This document shows, one piece after another, positions 16,154-24,062 of a DNA stretch of 37,113 bases (its first letter is position 1; the number at the start of each line of letters is the position of its first letter). This DNA comes from JBLNDG01 sp050261415 (lineage in GTDB: Bacteria; Bacillota; Clostridia; Lutisporales; Lutisporaceae). A program made the position numbers and the translations under genes. The stretch is from positions 1-37,113 of the forward strand of contig JBLNDG010000150.1 in the NCBI GenBank assembly GCA_050261415.1, read 5' to 3'. Below the pieces are notes generated by a model that searched no databases, had not been told where the DNA came from, and saw only the letters and a list, made by a program, of their open reading frames with translations.

Positions 16154-16530
16154 AGCCTGTTGCTATTATCGCTTTAGTAACTGCTGTAATAATAGCCGGA
16201 GGCATTGTCAGCCTTCATATGCTGAGTTCCGAATCGGACAGCCTTTACAGCAACCTGATAAGCCTTGAAAAGGACATTAATAATCAAAATTGGAGTAAAT
16301 CCACCAAAGCCCTTGATGAATTTGAAAAGAAATGGGATAAGGCAAGCAAATACTGGTCGATGTTCATTGATCATTACGAAATAGACAATATAGAACTGGA
16401 GCTTTCACAGCTTGAGTCATTTATAAAAACTGAAGAGAAAAGCCAGGCATTATCAAGGCTCTCTTCCTTGAAAACCCTGATAAAGCATATTCCGGACAAA
16501 GAAGCTTTTACTCTGAAAAACATACTGTAG
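16150..16530 (+). CDS. DUF4363 family protein
   Basis: A 126-residue protein with an N-terminal transmembrane helix (about 4-26) and an otherwise helical, charged outer part (NQNWSKSTKALDEFEKKWDKASKYWSMFIDHYEIDNIELELSQLE is typical of DUF4363). It probably stays anchored in the membrane facing outwards. Genes of this family often follow DUF421 genes; here the overlap is 4 bases, suggesting that the products work together. Its last 23 bases overlap the end of the convergent pseudouridine synthase gene. Confidence 0.8.
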   Translation: MKPVAIIALVTAVIIAGGIVSLHMLSSESDSLYSNLISLEKDINNQNWSKSTKALDEFEKKWDKASKYWSMFIDHYEIDNIELELSQLESFIKTEEKSQALSRLSSLKTLIKHIPDKEAFTLKNIL

Positions 16531-17419
16531 AATTTTTAATAAGCTCCCCCATGTCCTCAGGTACCGGAGCGGTGAACTCAAAAGGTCTTCCATCCATCGG
16601 GTGAGGCATTGACAATATAAAGGCGTGCAGTGCATGCCTTTTAATTTTGTCCTGGCTGCCTCCATAAAGGTCGTCCCCCAGAATGGGGTGCCCTATGTAG
16701 GCCATGTGGACTCTTATCTGATGTGTCCTCCCGGTTTCCAATATGAGCTTCAAAAGGGTATAATCCTGAAACCTTTGCAGAACCTCATAATGGGTGACAG
16801 CTCTATCGCCGTCCTCCCTCACAACTCTTCTGATTGACTGCTGTACTTCTCTTGCAATAGGCGCTTCTACAGTTCCGGAATCGTTTTTCACAATGCCCTG
16901 CACTAAAGCCAGGTACTCTTTCTTCATTTTGGATTTATAGTTATGCAGCGACATAAGGTGCTGTATATGCGAACTTTTTGCAAACACGACAAGGCCGGAG
17001 GTATTCCTGTCAAGCCTGTTGACAGGCCTGATCGTTATATCCCTTCCGGCTTCCATCCAGTAGTACATAAGGCCGTTGGCCAAGGTTCCCATATAGTGGT
17101 TGCGGGAAGGATGAGTCGGGATACCCGCATTCTTGTTTACCACTGCCATATAATCATCTTCATAAATGATATCGAGCTCCATGAACTCAGGAAGTATGTT
17201 TTCGGAGTTCTCCTCCTCAATGGAGAATTCCAGTTTGTCTCCTTCTTTGAGGCGGTAATCCATATACTCCAAGCTTCCGTTTACCTTTACCGAGCCTGCT
17301 TTCTTTATTTTTATAAGGCTTCTCCTGGATAATAGGAGCTTTTTCTTTAGATAGTCACCTAATGTGATTCCTACATGTTCCTTTTCTATATAATACAGAT
17401 TATTCTCCTTCAAGTGCAT
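16508..17419 (-). CDS. RluA-family pseudouridine synthase (first copy)
   Basis: About 303 residues with an N-terminal S4 RNA-binding domain (LLSRRSLIKIKKAGSVKVNG) and the synthase core with catalytic motif NRLDRNTSGLVV (Asp in RLD), then LETGRTHQIRVHMAYIGHPILGDDLYG. It makes pseudouridine at specific rRNA or tRNA sites. ATG 17419 is one base after the TGA of the upstream paralogue, with GGAG overlapping that stop region, so the two are translationally coupled. The exact target base is not predictable. Confidence 0.92.
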   Translation of the reverse strand: MHLKENNLYYIEKEHVGITLGDYLKKKLLLSRRSLIKIKKAGSVKVNGSLEYMDYRLKEGDKLEFSIEEENSENILPEFMELDIIYEDDYMAVVNKNAGIPTHPSRNHYMGTLANGLMYYWMEAGRDITIRPVNRLDRNTSGLVVFAKSSHIQHLMSLHNYKSKMKKEYLALVQGIVKNDSGTVEAPIAREVQQSIRRVVREDGDRAVTHYEVLQRFQDYTLLKLILETGRTHQIRVHMAYIGHPILGDDLYGGSQDKIKRHALHAFILSMPHPMDGRPFEFTAPVPEDMGELIKNSTVCFSE

Positions 17420-17420
17420 T

Positions 17421-18311
17421 TCACTCCGATTCAATTTCTGATATTAATGCTTCAATATCTCTGGGCAGCTCTGCATGAAGCTTGACCGTATTTCCCCCGA
17501 CAGGGTGCATGAACTCCATGCCGTAAGCATGCAGCGCCTGTCTGTCAATCAGTGGGCTTGCTTTTCCATATAGACTGTCCCCGACTATCGGATGCCCCAG
17601 ATGGCTCAGGTGGACTCTTATCTGGTGAGTCCTGCCTGTAACCAATTCCAGGCGCAGTATTGAATAACCCTTAATCTCCTTTATGGTCTCATACTTGGTT
17701 ACAGCCCTTTGACCCTGATCCATAACTTTTCTTTTTATCGGATTATCGGGGTCCTTATCGATTGCCTTATCAATAATGCCTTTTTCTGGTGACAAGCTGC
17801 CTTCTATTATCGCTGTATAACATTTTTTGATTTCACCTTTTCTCATCATTTCGCCCAATCTGCTGTGAATTTCAGAGCTTTTGGGTACAACTACAAGGCC
17901 GGAGGTGTTCATATCCAGCCTGTTTAAAAGTCTTACGGCTGTGTGGATTCCTTGCTTTGAAAAATGATATGCGACAGCATTGAGCAAGGTTCCGCTTTGA
18001 TGGTTCGGCGTGGGATGCACCAGCATGAAAGGAGGCTTGTCAACAACAAGCATGAAGTCATCCTCGTAGACTATATTTAGCCCAATATTCTCAGGTACTA
18101 CCTCTTCCCTTGCCTCCTCGGACAAATCAAGCTCCAACAGGTCCCCATCCTTCAACCGGCTATCCCTGAAGGCAGCCTTGCCGTTGATAAGCACCTTCCT
18201 GTCCTTTATAAGCAGCTTGCTCTTTCTTCCGCTGAAGCCAAGGGTTCCAGTCATATAGTCAATAATATATTCTTTCTTACCGCCACAGTTTACTGTGTAT
18301 TGCTTTATCAT
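17421..18311 (-). CDS. RluA-family pseudouridine synthase (second copy)
   Basis: About 296 residues: S4 domain (GFSGRKSKLLIKDRKVLINGKA) and synthase core with NRLDMNTSGLVVV, ERALHAYGMEF-like region and LVTGRTHQIRVHLSHLGHPIVGDSLYG. It is similar throughout to the adjacent downstream copy, so the two are probably an old tandem duplication with distinct RNA targets. AAGG lies about 8 bases before ATG 18311; a TTG at 18317 is also possible. Confidence 0.92.
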   Translation of the reverse strand: MIKQYTVNCGGKKEYIIDYMTGTLGFSGRKSKLLIKDRKVLINGKAAFRDSRLKDGDLLELDLSEEAREEVVPENIGLNIVYEDDFMLVVDKPPFMLVHPTPNHQSGTLLNAVAYHFSKQGIHTAVRLLNRLDMNTSGLVVVPKSSEIHSRLGEMMRKGEIKKCYTAIIEGSLSPEKGIIDKAIDKDPDNPIKRKVMDQGQRAVTKYETIKEIKGYSILRLELVTGRTHQIRVHLSHLGHPIVGDSLYGKASPLIDRQALHAYGMEFMHPVGGNTVKLHAELPRDIEALISEIESE

Positions 18312-18489
18312 AGTCAAAACCTTCTTACCATTCCATCACATGCTATATATTTTAACCCTTTCATATTTCTTAATGCAGCTTTCAATTTCCGCTTCTTTTG
18401 CAGTTTCTGCCTTCTGTTCGTATAATTACCCCACAAAAAATATGTAATAAAAACCAAACAATTATAATTATACCACAAAAAAAGAAAAG

Positions 18490-18508
18490 AGGCTTCATAT
18501 TGAAGCCT
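18490..18508 (-). terminator. Terminator after the 53-residue gene
   Basis: AGGCTTC and GAAGCCT form a 7-bp stem with a 5-base loop. On the minus strand it is followed by CTTTTCTTTTTTT. It lies 7 bases after the stop codon of the small gene. Confidence 0.8.
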
Positions 18509-18514
18509 TTTCTA

Positions 18515-18676
18515 CTAAATAATCGGATTAACCGCTGTATAACTTTCAGACTTTTTATTATTGGCCTTTGCATTCATGATAGTTTTATTATTGGCCAACT
18601 TCTCCTGCACCTTAAGCAATCTTTCAATTCTTGTATAGGCTTTCAGGTTTGAAAGTAATACTTTATTATTATCCAT
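18515..18676 (-). CDS. Small basic protein of unknown function (53 residues)
   Basis: ATG 18676 has AGAGGTG 6 bases upstream and the gene ends just before a clear terminator, so it looks like a real monocistronic transcript. The product (MDNNKVLLSNLKAYTRIERLL...) is hydrophilic, rich in Lys and Asn, mostly helical by appearance, without cysteines or a signal peptide. I do not recognise the family; a small sporulation-associated protein is only one possibility. Confidence 0.6.
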   Translation of the reverse strand: MDNNKVLLSNLKAYTRIERLLKVQEKLANNKTIMNAKANNKKSESYTAVNPII

Positions 18677-19019
18677 AATAACACCTCTTTCTTTCAAATT
18701 TGGTTGTGATAATAATATAAGTTTTCCTTTCGCGCTTGATCAACACCTCCACAATATATACAAAAGTGTTTTGTAAACACAACCTAAATTTGTTTCTTAA
18801 TTTGTAGTCAAGCTCTGCTGTCGTTTATCTTATAGTTCTATTATACTCCATGTAAAATACAATTTCTTACACTCCAGCCTTCCCTATAAGCGATTAATCA
18901 TCAGTAACCACTGCCAATCCTATTTAACTTGAATGGCATATAATCTTTATGGGAACTCCTCAATTTTCGCCTGTTTTCCTTATGAGTTTGTTTTATATAT
19001 TATATAAGAAGAAACTTTT
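18677..19019. other. Intergenic stretch without a recognisable gene
   Basis: About 340 AT-rich bases between the small gene and the DUF362 gene. The only structure I see is the 15-base palindrome GTGTTT-TGT-AAACAC at 18766-18780, which could be an operator for the small gene. No convincing coding frame or RNA gene is visible. Confidence 0.5.
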
Positions 19020-19943
19020 CTAATCTCCATGCATTGAAAGCACGTTAGGCCTGTCTATTGCTATACTCTGGCTTATAGCAGCCATACTGAACATTCCCTC
19101 GGCAGTCTCCAACGGAACGCCTTTCATGTCTATTTTTTTTATATCAGCTTCTCCTACACTCCTTCTTTGAAGCTCAAAAATGTAATGAACCGCCTGAGGA
19201 AGCAGTCCCAACAGTCTTGCAGCAACCGTATCTGCTGCCACCGGATCGGTACCTGCAACTATAAGGTTTGAGCTTACTGCCTTTCCATCGCTTGGCCCTG
19301 TCCAGACCATACCGTTCATTCCGGATAGAATTGTAATATCAATTGGTACAGCTTCTCCCATAGCAGCAATGAAGCCATGCAGATCCTCATGTATTCCAAG
19401 CTGCTTTTTGGGCATCCCGTGGATTTCGGCTGGCGGCCATGATAAGGCTACATTTTTGATGCCCAGCGATACGGTAGCTTCCTTGTGCATCTTTATAGGA
19501 GTAAAGGAAATATGTACATCCATCTCTTCATAGAGTTTGTTTATCTTTGTAGCAGGGACAATTCCATGGTTAAGCTTTATTTCGGTATAAGGGCCATAGT
19601 TCAGGTCAACAAACTCTACCTGCTCATCCTTCACTATCTTATTAAAGCCTATTTTTTCAAAAACCTGAAGAGTCGGAGCGCCGCCTGAGCCTGCTGCAAC
19701 CACTATTCTGGCTGGGCTAAAACCCTTCACATACCTTATTATTTTCCTCAAGAGATCAGGATGCACTACGGTTCCTGTATCTGCAGGCTTGTTGTCAACC
19801 GTGTTTGAAGTAATGACTACACAATCCCCTTGTTTTATCATCGTACTCGCACCAATAAGATTCAGTGCATCCTCTATGCAATTTTTTGATTGTGCTGAAT
19901 TGACAATTGCGACAACCGGGTTTTCATTTTTTCTTTTACGCAA
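19020..19943 (-). CDS. DUF362 domain protein
   Basis: About 307 residues of the DUF362 family, whose biochemical role is mostly unknown; some members carry iron-sulfur clusters. Visible family traits are PVVAIVNSAQSKNCIEDALNLIG, VVAAGSGG, SFTPIKMHKEATVSLGIKNV, and NLIVAGTDPVAADTVAARLLG. There is no ferredoxin-like CxxCxxC tail. The likely start is TTG 19943 with GAGGTGA 6 bases upstream; ATG 19982 would place the start before the hairpin at 19951-19979. That hairpin covers the ribosome binding site. Confidence 0.8.
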   Translation of the reverse strand: MRKRKNENPVVAIVNSAQSKNCIEDALNLIGASTMIKQGDCVVITSNTVDNKPADTGTVVHPDLLRKIIRYVKGFSPARIVVAAGSGGAPTLQVFEKIGFNKIVKDEQVEFVDLNYGPYTEIKLNHGIVPATKINKLYEEMDVHISFTPIKMHKEATVSLGIKNVALSWPPAEIHGMPKKQLGIHEDLHGFIAAMGEAVPIDITILSGMNGMVWTGPSDGKAVSSNLIVAGTDPVAADTVAARLLGLLPQAVHYIFELQRRSVGEADIKKIDMKGVPLETAEGMFSMAAISQSIAIDRPNVLSMHGD

Positions 19944-19950
19944 AAAAATC

Positions 19951-19979
19951 ACCTCAGGTCTATTTATTCCACCTGAGGT
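19951..19979 (-). promoter_or_regulatory. Hairpin with T-run over the DUF362 ribosome binding site
   Basis: ACCTCAGGT and ACCTGAGGT are perfect 9-bp arms with an 11-base loop. On the minus strand the 3' arm contains the DUF362 ribosome binding site GAGGTGA and is followed by TTTTTTT. It can be read as the terminator of the upstream methyltransferase gene, as an attenuator, or as an RBS-hiding structure. Confidence 0.7.
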
Positions 19980-20015
19980 CATGAAATATTATACATTATA
20001 ATTATTTTTGTAAAA

Positions 20016-21173
20016 TTAAATATTCAGCAGCCTTCCAAGTGCCGGGTTTATACCCAGGCTTTCCTTGAGGCTAAGGTACTCATCATAGGCCTTCCTGTTC
20101 CTGCTCTCCTTCTTGACCGCCCGTATCATAAGGTTCTTGGGAGTATCCAATGGCGAAACATATTCGACTATTGAAACCTCATAGCCCTGTGCTTCCAAGA
20201 TCAGCCCCCTGATACCGTCTGTCAGCACATCTGCAATCCTTGCTTTAAGCACCCCATATTTCAATATCTCACTGAATGGCTTATATTCATACTGGCTTAA
20301 AACCTCCCTGTGACAGCAAGGTATTACTATCATAGCCCCCGCTCCATACCTTACCCCTGCTGCAATTGCCATATCCGTAGCCGTATCGCAGCCATGAAGG
20401 CTTATTACAATATCAATTTTCCTCTCAGGCTGGTAGTTCTGTATATTCACCTGCTGGAATTCCATGTTCTTGTATCCCAGGTTCTGAGCCATTTTTTTTG
20501 AAGCATTTATGACCTGCTCCGATATATCAAGCCCTATGAAATAGCAGTTTTTCTTCAGCTTTTCCTTGATATAGAAATTAAGTACAAAGGACAGATAAGA
20601 CTTGCCGCAGGCACAATCCAAAATTGTCAGGTTGTCCTTATAGCCCTGCTCCTTAAGAATCCCGTCAATAAGCTCGACAAAATGGTCTATTTGGTTGTAC
20701 TTCCTTATCATGTCATTTTTTACTTTTCCTTCTGCGGTAAGTATCCCTATTTCCTTAAGGACTGCATATGCTTCCCCTGCTTTTACAAGATATGTCCTGT
20801 TTGTCCTTGCGGAAACCTCGTCATGAAAGTCTGCTATATCCTGTTCCTTGTCAATGTACTTCACTTTGACATTGTTTTTCTCGGTGCTTATTACTATACT
20901 GCTACCCCGTTCAGAGTATGTAATTATACAGTCGTCATAATCCTTCCCGCCTTTAAATATCTGCCCTGTCAACTCTCCAAAAGCAACAGGATTTTTTTGT
21001 TTGTTCATGTCAAATATCAGCCCGCTGTCTCCCATGTATACCTTAGCCTTTTGGGTTTTATCGGCCTTAGTGTATGAAATGTCAATATCTTTAAAAAACA
21101 TCTGGTTTTCTTCAAGCCTGGCTTCCATGCTTTTTAATATGTTCTCCAGCTTTTTCTCAAGTACTTGCAGCAT
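20016..21173 (-). CDS. SAM-dependent methyltransferase (Methyltransf_32-like)
   Basis: A 385-residue protein. The C-terminal half holds a Rossmann methyltransferase domain: TILDCACGKSYLSFVLNFYI (motif I), CYFIGLDISEQVI (motif II acidic residue), VISLHGCDTATD and IVIPCCHREV. This CxxxS...HGCDTATD/PCCH combination is that of the Methyltransf_32 group. The N-terminal half (1-150) is a separate domain I do not recognise. It directly abuts the upstream pseudouridine synthase gene (TAA then ATG, no gap), so an RNA-modifying role is a reasonable inference, not shown. Confidence 0.75.
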   Translation of the reverse strand: MLQVLEKKLENILKSMEARLEENQMFFKDIDISYTKADKTQKAKVYMGDSGLIFDMNKQKNPVAFGELTGQIFKGGKDYDDCIITYSERGSSIVISTEKNNVKVKYIDKEQDIADFHDEVSARTNRTYLVKAGEAYAVLKEIGILTAEGKVKNDMIRKYNQIDHFVELIDGILKEQGYKDNLTILDCACGKSYLSFVLNFYIKEKLKKNCYFIGLDISEQVINASKKMAQNLGYKNMEFQQVNIQNYQPERKIDIVISLHGCDTATDMAIAAGVRYGAGAMIVIPCCHREVLSQYEYKPFSEILKYGVLKARIADVLTDGIRGLILEAQGYEVSIVEYVSPLDTPKNLMIRAVKKESRNRKAYDEYLSLKESLGINPALGRLLNI

Positions 21174-22169
21174 TTAACATTCCCCCATACCAAATAGTGT
21201 ATCGGCTATATTGCTCAAATTCTTCGGCAGCTTGCACTCGAAGCTCTTGTTGCCGAGATAAGCAGCGTCCTCATGGACTTCCTTGAACTCCACCTTGTAG
21301 GCATACAAGAACTGATGCTCCAACCGGTATTCCCTCCTGAACCAATCATTGATCCTATTGTCACCGTACTTCGCATCCCCTATTATGGGATGCCCGAGGC
21401 TCGCAAGGTGGGCTCTTATCTGGTGCGACCTGCCTGTAACAAGCTCGACCTCCAATAGTGAAAAACTCTTATCCAATGTCTTTAGCGGTCTGGATACACA
21501 TAACGTCTTATATATTGTATGTATCTCCTTCGAATCGGCTTCCTTTCGGTTAAGCACACTCGCCTTGTTGCTTTCCTCATCCTTCTGCAGATAGCCCCTA
21601 ATTTCACCGCTTTTATTCATTCTGCCTGCGACAATGCATAAATAAAGCTTCCTTATACTCCTGTCCCTGATGGAATGGTTAATAGCCTTCAGACTTTTAT
21701 AATTCTTGGCTACGATAACTATTCCGCCCGTATTCCTGTCAAGCCTGTTGCAGACGGCAGGAGTAAAGGTCAGTGAGTCTTCAGCCGTTCTATTTTTATA
21801 TATATGGTACAAAGCCCTGTCAACAAGTGTATCCGTGTCACCCGGCTTGTCAGGGTGTGTAAGAAGCCCCGCAGGTTTGTTGGCTATTATGATGTTATCA
21901 TCTTCATGGATTATATCGAGACTCTTTGTGGTTCCTGGCTTTAATACCTTCTTTCTGTCCGTATCCTGCTCAGACATTGCCATATAGAGCTGCAATGTAT
22001 CGCCCGCAGTAAGCATATAGTTTTCCTTTTCCCTTTTGCCGTTTACCTTAACCTTGTTCTTCCTAAACAGCTTGTATATTTCTCCGAGCGGATACTCCTT
22101 CAAGTACTTCCTCAGAAACCTGTCCAGTCTCTGTCCTTCTTCGTTTTCAGTTATCCTGATTTCAAACAT
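21174..22169 (-). CDS. RluA/RluC-family pseudouridine synthase (third copy)
   Basis: A 331-residue protein: S4 RNA-binding domain at the N-terminus (RLDRFLRKYLKEYPLGEIYKLFRKNKVKVNGK) and the synthase core with NRLDRNTGGIVIVAKN, then ELVTGRSHQIRAHLASLGHPIIGDAKYG. It resembles RluC, which modifies 23S rRNA. GAGGTG lies 6 bases before the start. It is translationally coupled to the methyltransferase gene. Confidence 0.92.
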   Translation of the reverse strand: MFEIRITENEEGQRLDRFLRKYLKEYPLGEIYKLFRKNKVKVNGKREKENYMLTAGDTLQLYMAMSEQDTDRKKVLKPGTTKSLDIIHEDDNIIIANKPAGLLTHPDKPGDTDTLVDRALYHIYKNRTAEDSLTFTPAVCNRLDRNTGGIVIVAKNYKSLKAINHSIRDRSIRKLYLCIVAGRMNKSGEIRGYLQKDEESNKASVLNRKEADSKEIHTIYKTLCVSRPLKTLDKSFSLLEVELVTGRSHQIRAHLASLGHPIIGDAKYGDNRINDWFRREYRLEHQFLYAYKVEFKEVHEDAAYLGNKSFECKLPKNLSNIADTLFGMGEC

Positions 22170-22233
22170 ACGACACCTCTGTCTTTTTTCACTTTTTTCT
22201 ATTGTTGCACAAGACTAATAAAAATACACTTTA

Positions 22234-22268
22234 AAAGGGCCTATAAGTGTAGAAACTTATGGCCCTTT
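22234..22268 (-). terminator. Terminator after the cupin gene
   Basis: AAAGGGCC-T-ATAAGT and ACTTATGGCCCTTT pair over 14 bp with one bulged T and a 6-base loop. It lies immediately after the cupin stop; the T-run on the minus strand is interrupted (TTTAAAG, then ATTTTTATT). Confidence 0.7.
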
Positions 22269-22275
22269 GAGATAG

Positions 22276-22617
22276 CTATGCTATTCCGGGTGAGAATACG
22301 CAATACATTACCATATCTTTATCTCCTGTATTTATCATCCCGTGCTCACTTCCGGGAGGTGCAACAATTATACTTCCTGAAGAGGCTTTTTGCCTTTCCC
22401 CGTTCACCAGTGCAGAGCCTTCACCCTCAATCACATAGAATACTTCAAGAACTTCATGGGTATGAGGCAGCAATTCCCCGCCGGCCTTTATTGTTACAAG
22501 AGTTGCAGAAAGCCTTCCATTTTCACTGTTTACAGTAAGCTGCTTCCCATAGGCTTCCTTATGTCCCGGTCTTTTAACAAGTTCTATATCCTTCTGATTT
22601 CTTATTATTGCTTGCAT
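22276..22617 (-). CDS. Cupin-domain protein
   Basis: A 113-residue single cupin. The first motif G-x5-HxH-x4-E is seen in LLPHTHEVLEVFYVIEGEG and the second in PPGSEHGMINTGD, so a bound metal is likely. GGAGG lies 6 bases before the start. It follows a MaoC hydratase gene by 15 bp, suggesting a shared metabolic role, but the substrate is unknown. Confidence 0.85.
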   Translation of the reverse strand: MQAIIRNQKDIELVKRPGHKEAYGKQLTVNSENGRLSATLVTIKAGGELLPHTHEVLEVFYVIEGEGSALVNGERQKASSGSIIVAPPGSEHGMINTGDKDMVMYCVFSPGIA

Positions 22618-22632
22618 TTCAATTCCTCCGCA

Positions 22633-23046
22633 TCATTCTTTCGGTGCTATGACAAGGGCTTCCCCGTCCAGGACTTCCAAGCCGTCCTGATTGTAGCAGG
22701 TAGTCTTTAACCTTACTCTGCCCTTCTCAAGCTTCTCAACTACTTCAGCCACTGCTTTTATTGTATCTCCGAATCTTACAGGAGCCTTGAAATTAAGCTG
22801 CTGTGACAGATATATGGTTCCCGGCCCCGGCAGCTGTGTTCCAAGCACTGCAGAAACAAACCCGGCAGTAAGCATTCCATGGGCTATCCTCCCGCCGAAC
22901 TTTGTGTTCTTGCTGGCTTCGTGGTTTATATGCGCCGGATTGAAATCCCCAGTAACACCTGCATAGAGGTAAACATCCGATTCTGATACAGTCTTTTCAA
23001 AGCTTGCCTTGTCCCCGACGTTGATCTGTGAATATGTTTTTCCCAT
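22633..23046 (-). CDS. MaoC-like (R)-specific enoyl-CoA hydratase
   Basis: About 137 residues with one hot-dog fold. The hydratase-2 motif is intact: YAGVTGDFNPAHINHEASKN with the catalytic Asp and His, followed by GRIAHGMLTAGF. It should add water to trans-2-enoyl-CoA. ATG 23046 has GGGGG about 9 bases upstream; ATG 23064 adds six residues. Co-transcribed with the cupin gene. Confidence 0.9.
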   Translation of the reverse strand: MGKTYSQINVGDKASFEKTVSESDVYLYAGVTGDFNPAHINHEASKNTKFGGRIAHGMLTAGFVSAVLGTQLPGPGTIYLSQQLNFKAPVRFGDTIKAVAEVVEKLEKGRVRLKTTCYNQDGLEVLDGEALVIAPKE

Positions 23047-23119
23047 ATTCCAGCCCCCTTCCAACTAATCATTACACATATAAATATACCACACGCGACT
23101 ATTGATTCAAATACTATTT

Positions 23120-23284
23120 TTACATAGGTCCCAACTTATCACTCAAGCCGATTGCACATCCGTCCGAAGCCTTGCATACTTTACCATTTAGGCGGCATAC
23201 TCCGTCTTTAGGAGTAAGCTCACTGCCCATCTCTACATCAGAAGTCTTGTTCTCTTTGAAATTCCCGCAATTCTTACATTTCAT
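23120..23284 (-). CDS. Small cysteine-rich protein (54 residues)
   Basis: ATG 23284 has AGAGGTGA 5 bases upstream and runs to TAA at 23120. The product starts MKCKNCGNFKENKTS and ends IGLSDKLGPM, with cysteines at 3, 6, 30, 37 and 43: a CxxC pair followed by three spaced cysteines. This pattern suggests a zinc knuckle or iron-sulfur site. Length, start signal and cysteine spacing support a real gene, though I do not recognise a named family. It is transcribed in the same direction as the MaoC gene, 73 bp upstream of it. Confidence 0.7.
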   Translation of the reverse strand: MKCKNCGNFKENKTSDVEMGSELTPKDGVCRLNGKVCKASDGCAIGLSDKLGPM

Positions 23285-23501
23285 TTTATCACCTCTTTTA
23301 TAAAACCGAAAAAATGCTTATAAAGTATAGCATTCGCAGTTATATTTTCTATTAATACTTCTTATGTTATTCAGTTTGCAAGCCATAGCAGGTCTTGGAA
23401 AATTTTTCTTAACACTCAACTAAGTCATGATATAATAATATTGATTTTATCATTAAAATTTATTTTATCGATACAATAATATTTTTTATTGAGGTGTTAA
23501 C

Positions 23502-24062
23502 ATGCTATATGAAAAATTTCTGACCACAATGGATGAGATAAAGACCTTTTCTGACCCATTCAGAATTAAGGTACTTCTCACCTTCGGGGATGGGGAGGAG
23601 CCTTTAACCGTTAAGCAGATTTCCGTAAAGCTTGGAGAGGTTCCAGCCAAGGTCCACTATCACGTGAAGGAGCTTGAAAGGATCGGTGTTCTTGAAATAG
23701 TCGACACAAGGGAGAAATCCGGCATACTGGAAAAATACTATCTTCCCACTGCACAAAGCTTCAAAATTGATAAGAGCATCAGAACGGCTTTGGGTTCCGA
23801 TGGACTGAACCTTATGGGAGATACTGTGCTGGATAGCCTGAATGAGGAGTACAAAAGGTTTAAAAGTGTTTCAAAGGATTGTACAGACAAGACCATAATG
23901 AACATTGGGACTGTATATTTGAGCGATGAAGAATTTGAAGAACTTGATAACATCGTAACTGAATATGTAAATTCGAAGAAAAAGCGGAAGGGCACAAAGC
24001 CTTATGTCCATGGATTAATACTTTTCAGAAAATATGATGATGGGAACTATCATGGCGGTTAA
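23502..24062 (+). CDS. ArsR-like winged-helix regulator, altered C-terminus
   Basis: A 186-residue protein: residues 10-75 form an ArsR-type winged helix (FSDPFRIKVLLTF...VKLGEVPAKVHYHVKELERIGVLEIV) and the rest an uncharacterised C-terminal domain. ATTGAGGTG lies 7 bases before the start. The last residues after KPYVHGLILFRK are unlike the rest and come from sequence shared with the beginning of the MFS gene in another frame, indicating that a deletion removed the original end of the gene. It probably controls the adjacent exporter, as ArsR-MFS pairs usually do. Confidence 0.8.
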   Translation: MLYEKFLTTMDEIKTFSDPFRIKVLLTFGDGEEPLTVKQISVKLGEVPAKVHYHVKELERIGVLEIVDTREKSGILEKYYLPTAQSFKIDKSIRTALGSDGLNLMGDTVLDSLNEEYKRFKSVSKDCTDKTIMNIGTVYLSDEEFEELDNIVTEYVNSKKKRKGTKPYVHGLILFRKYDDGNYHGG

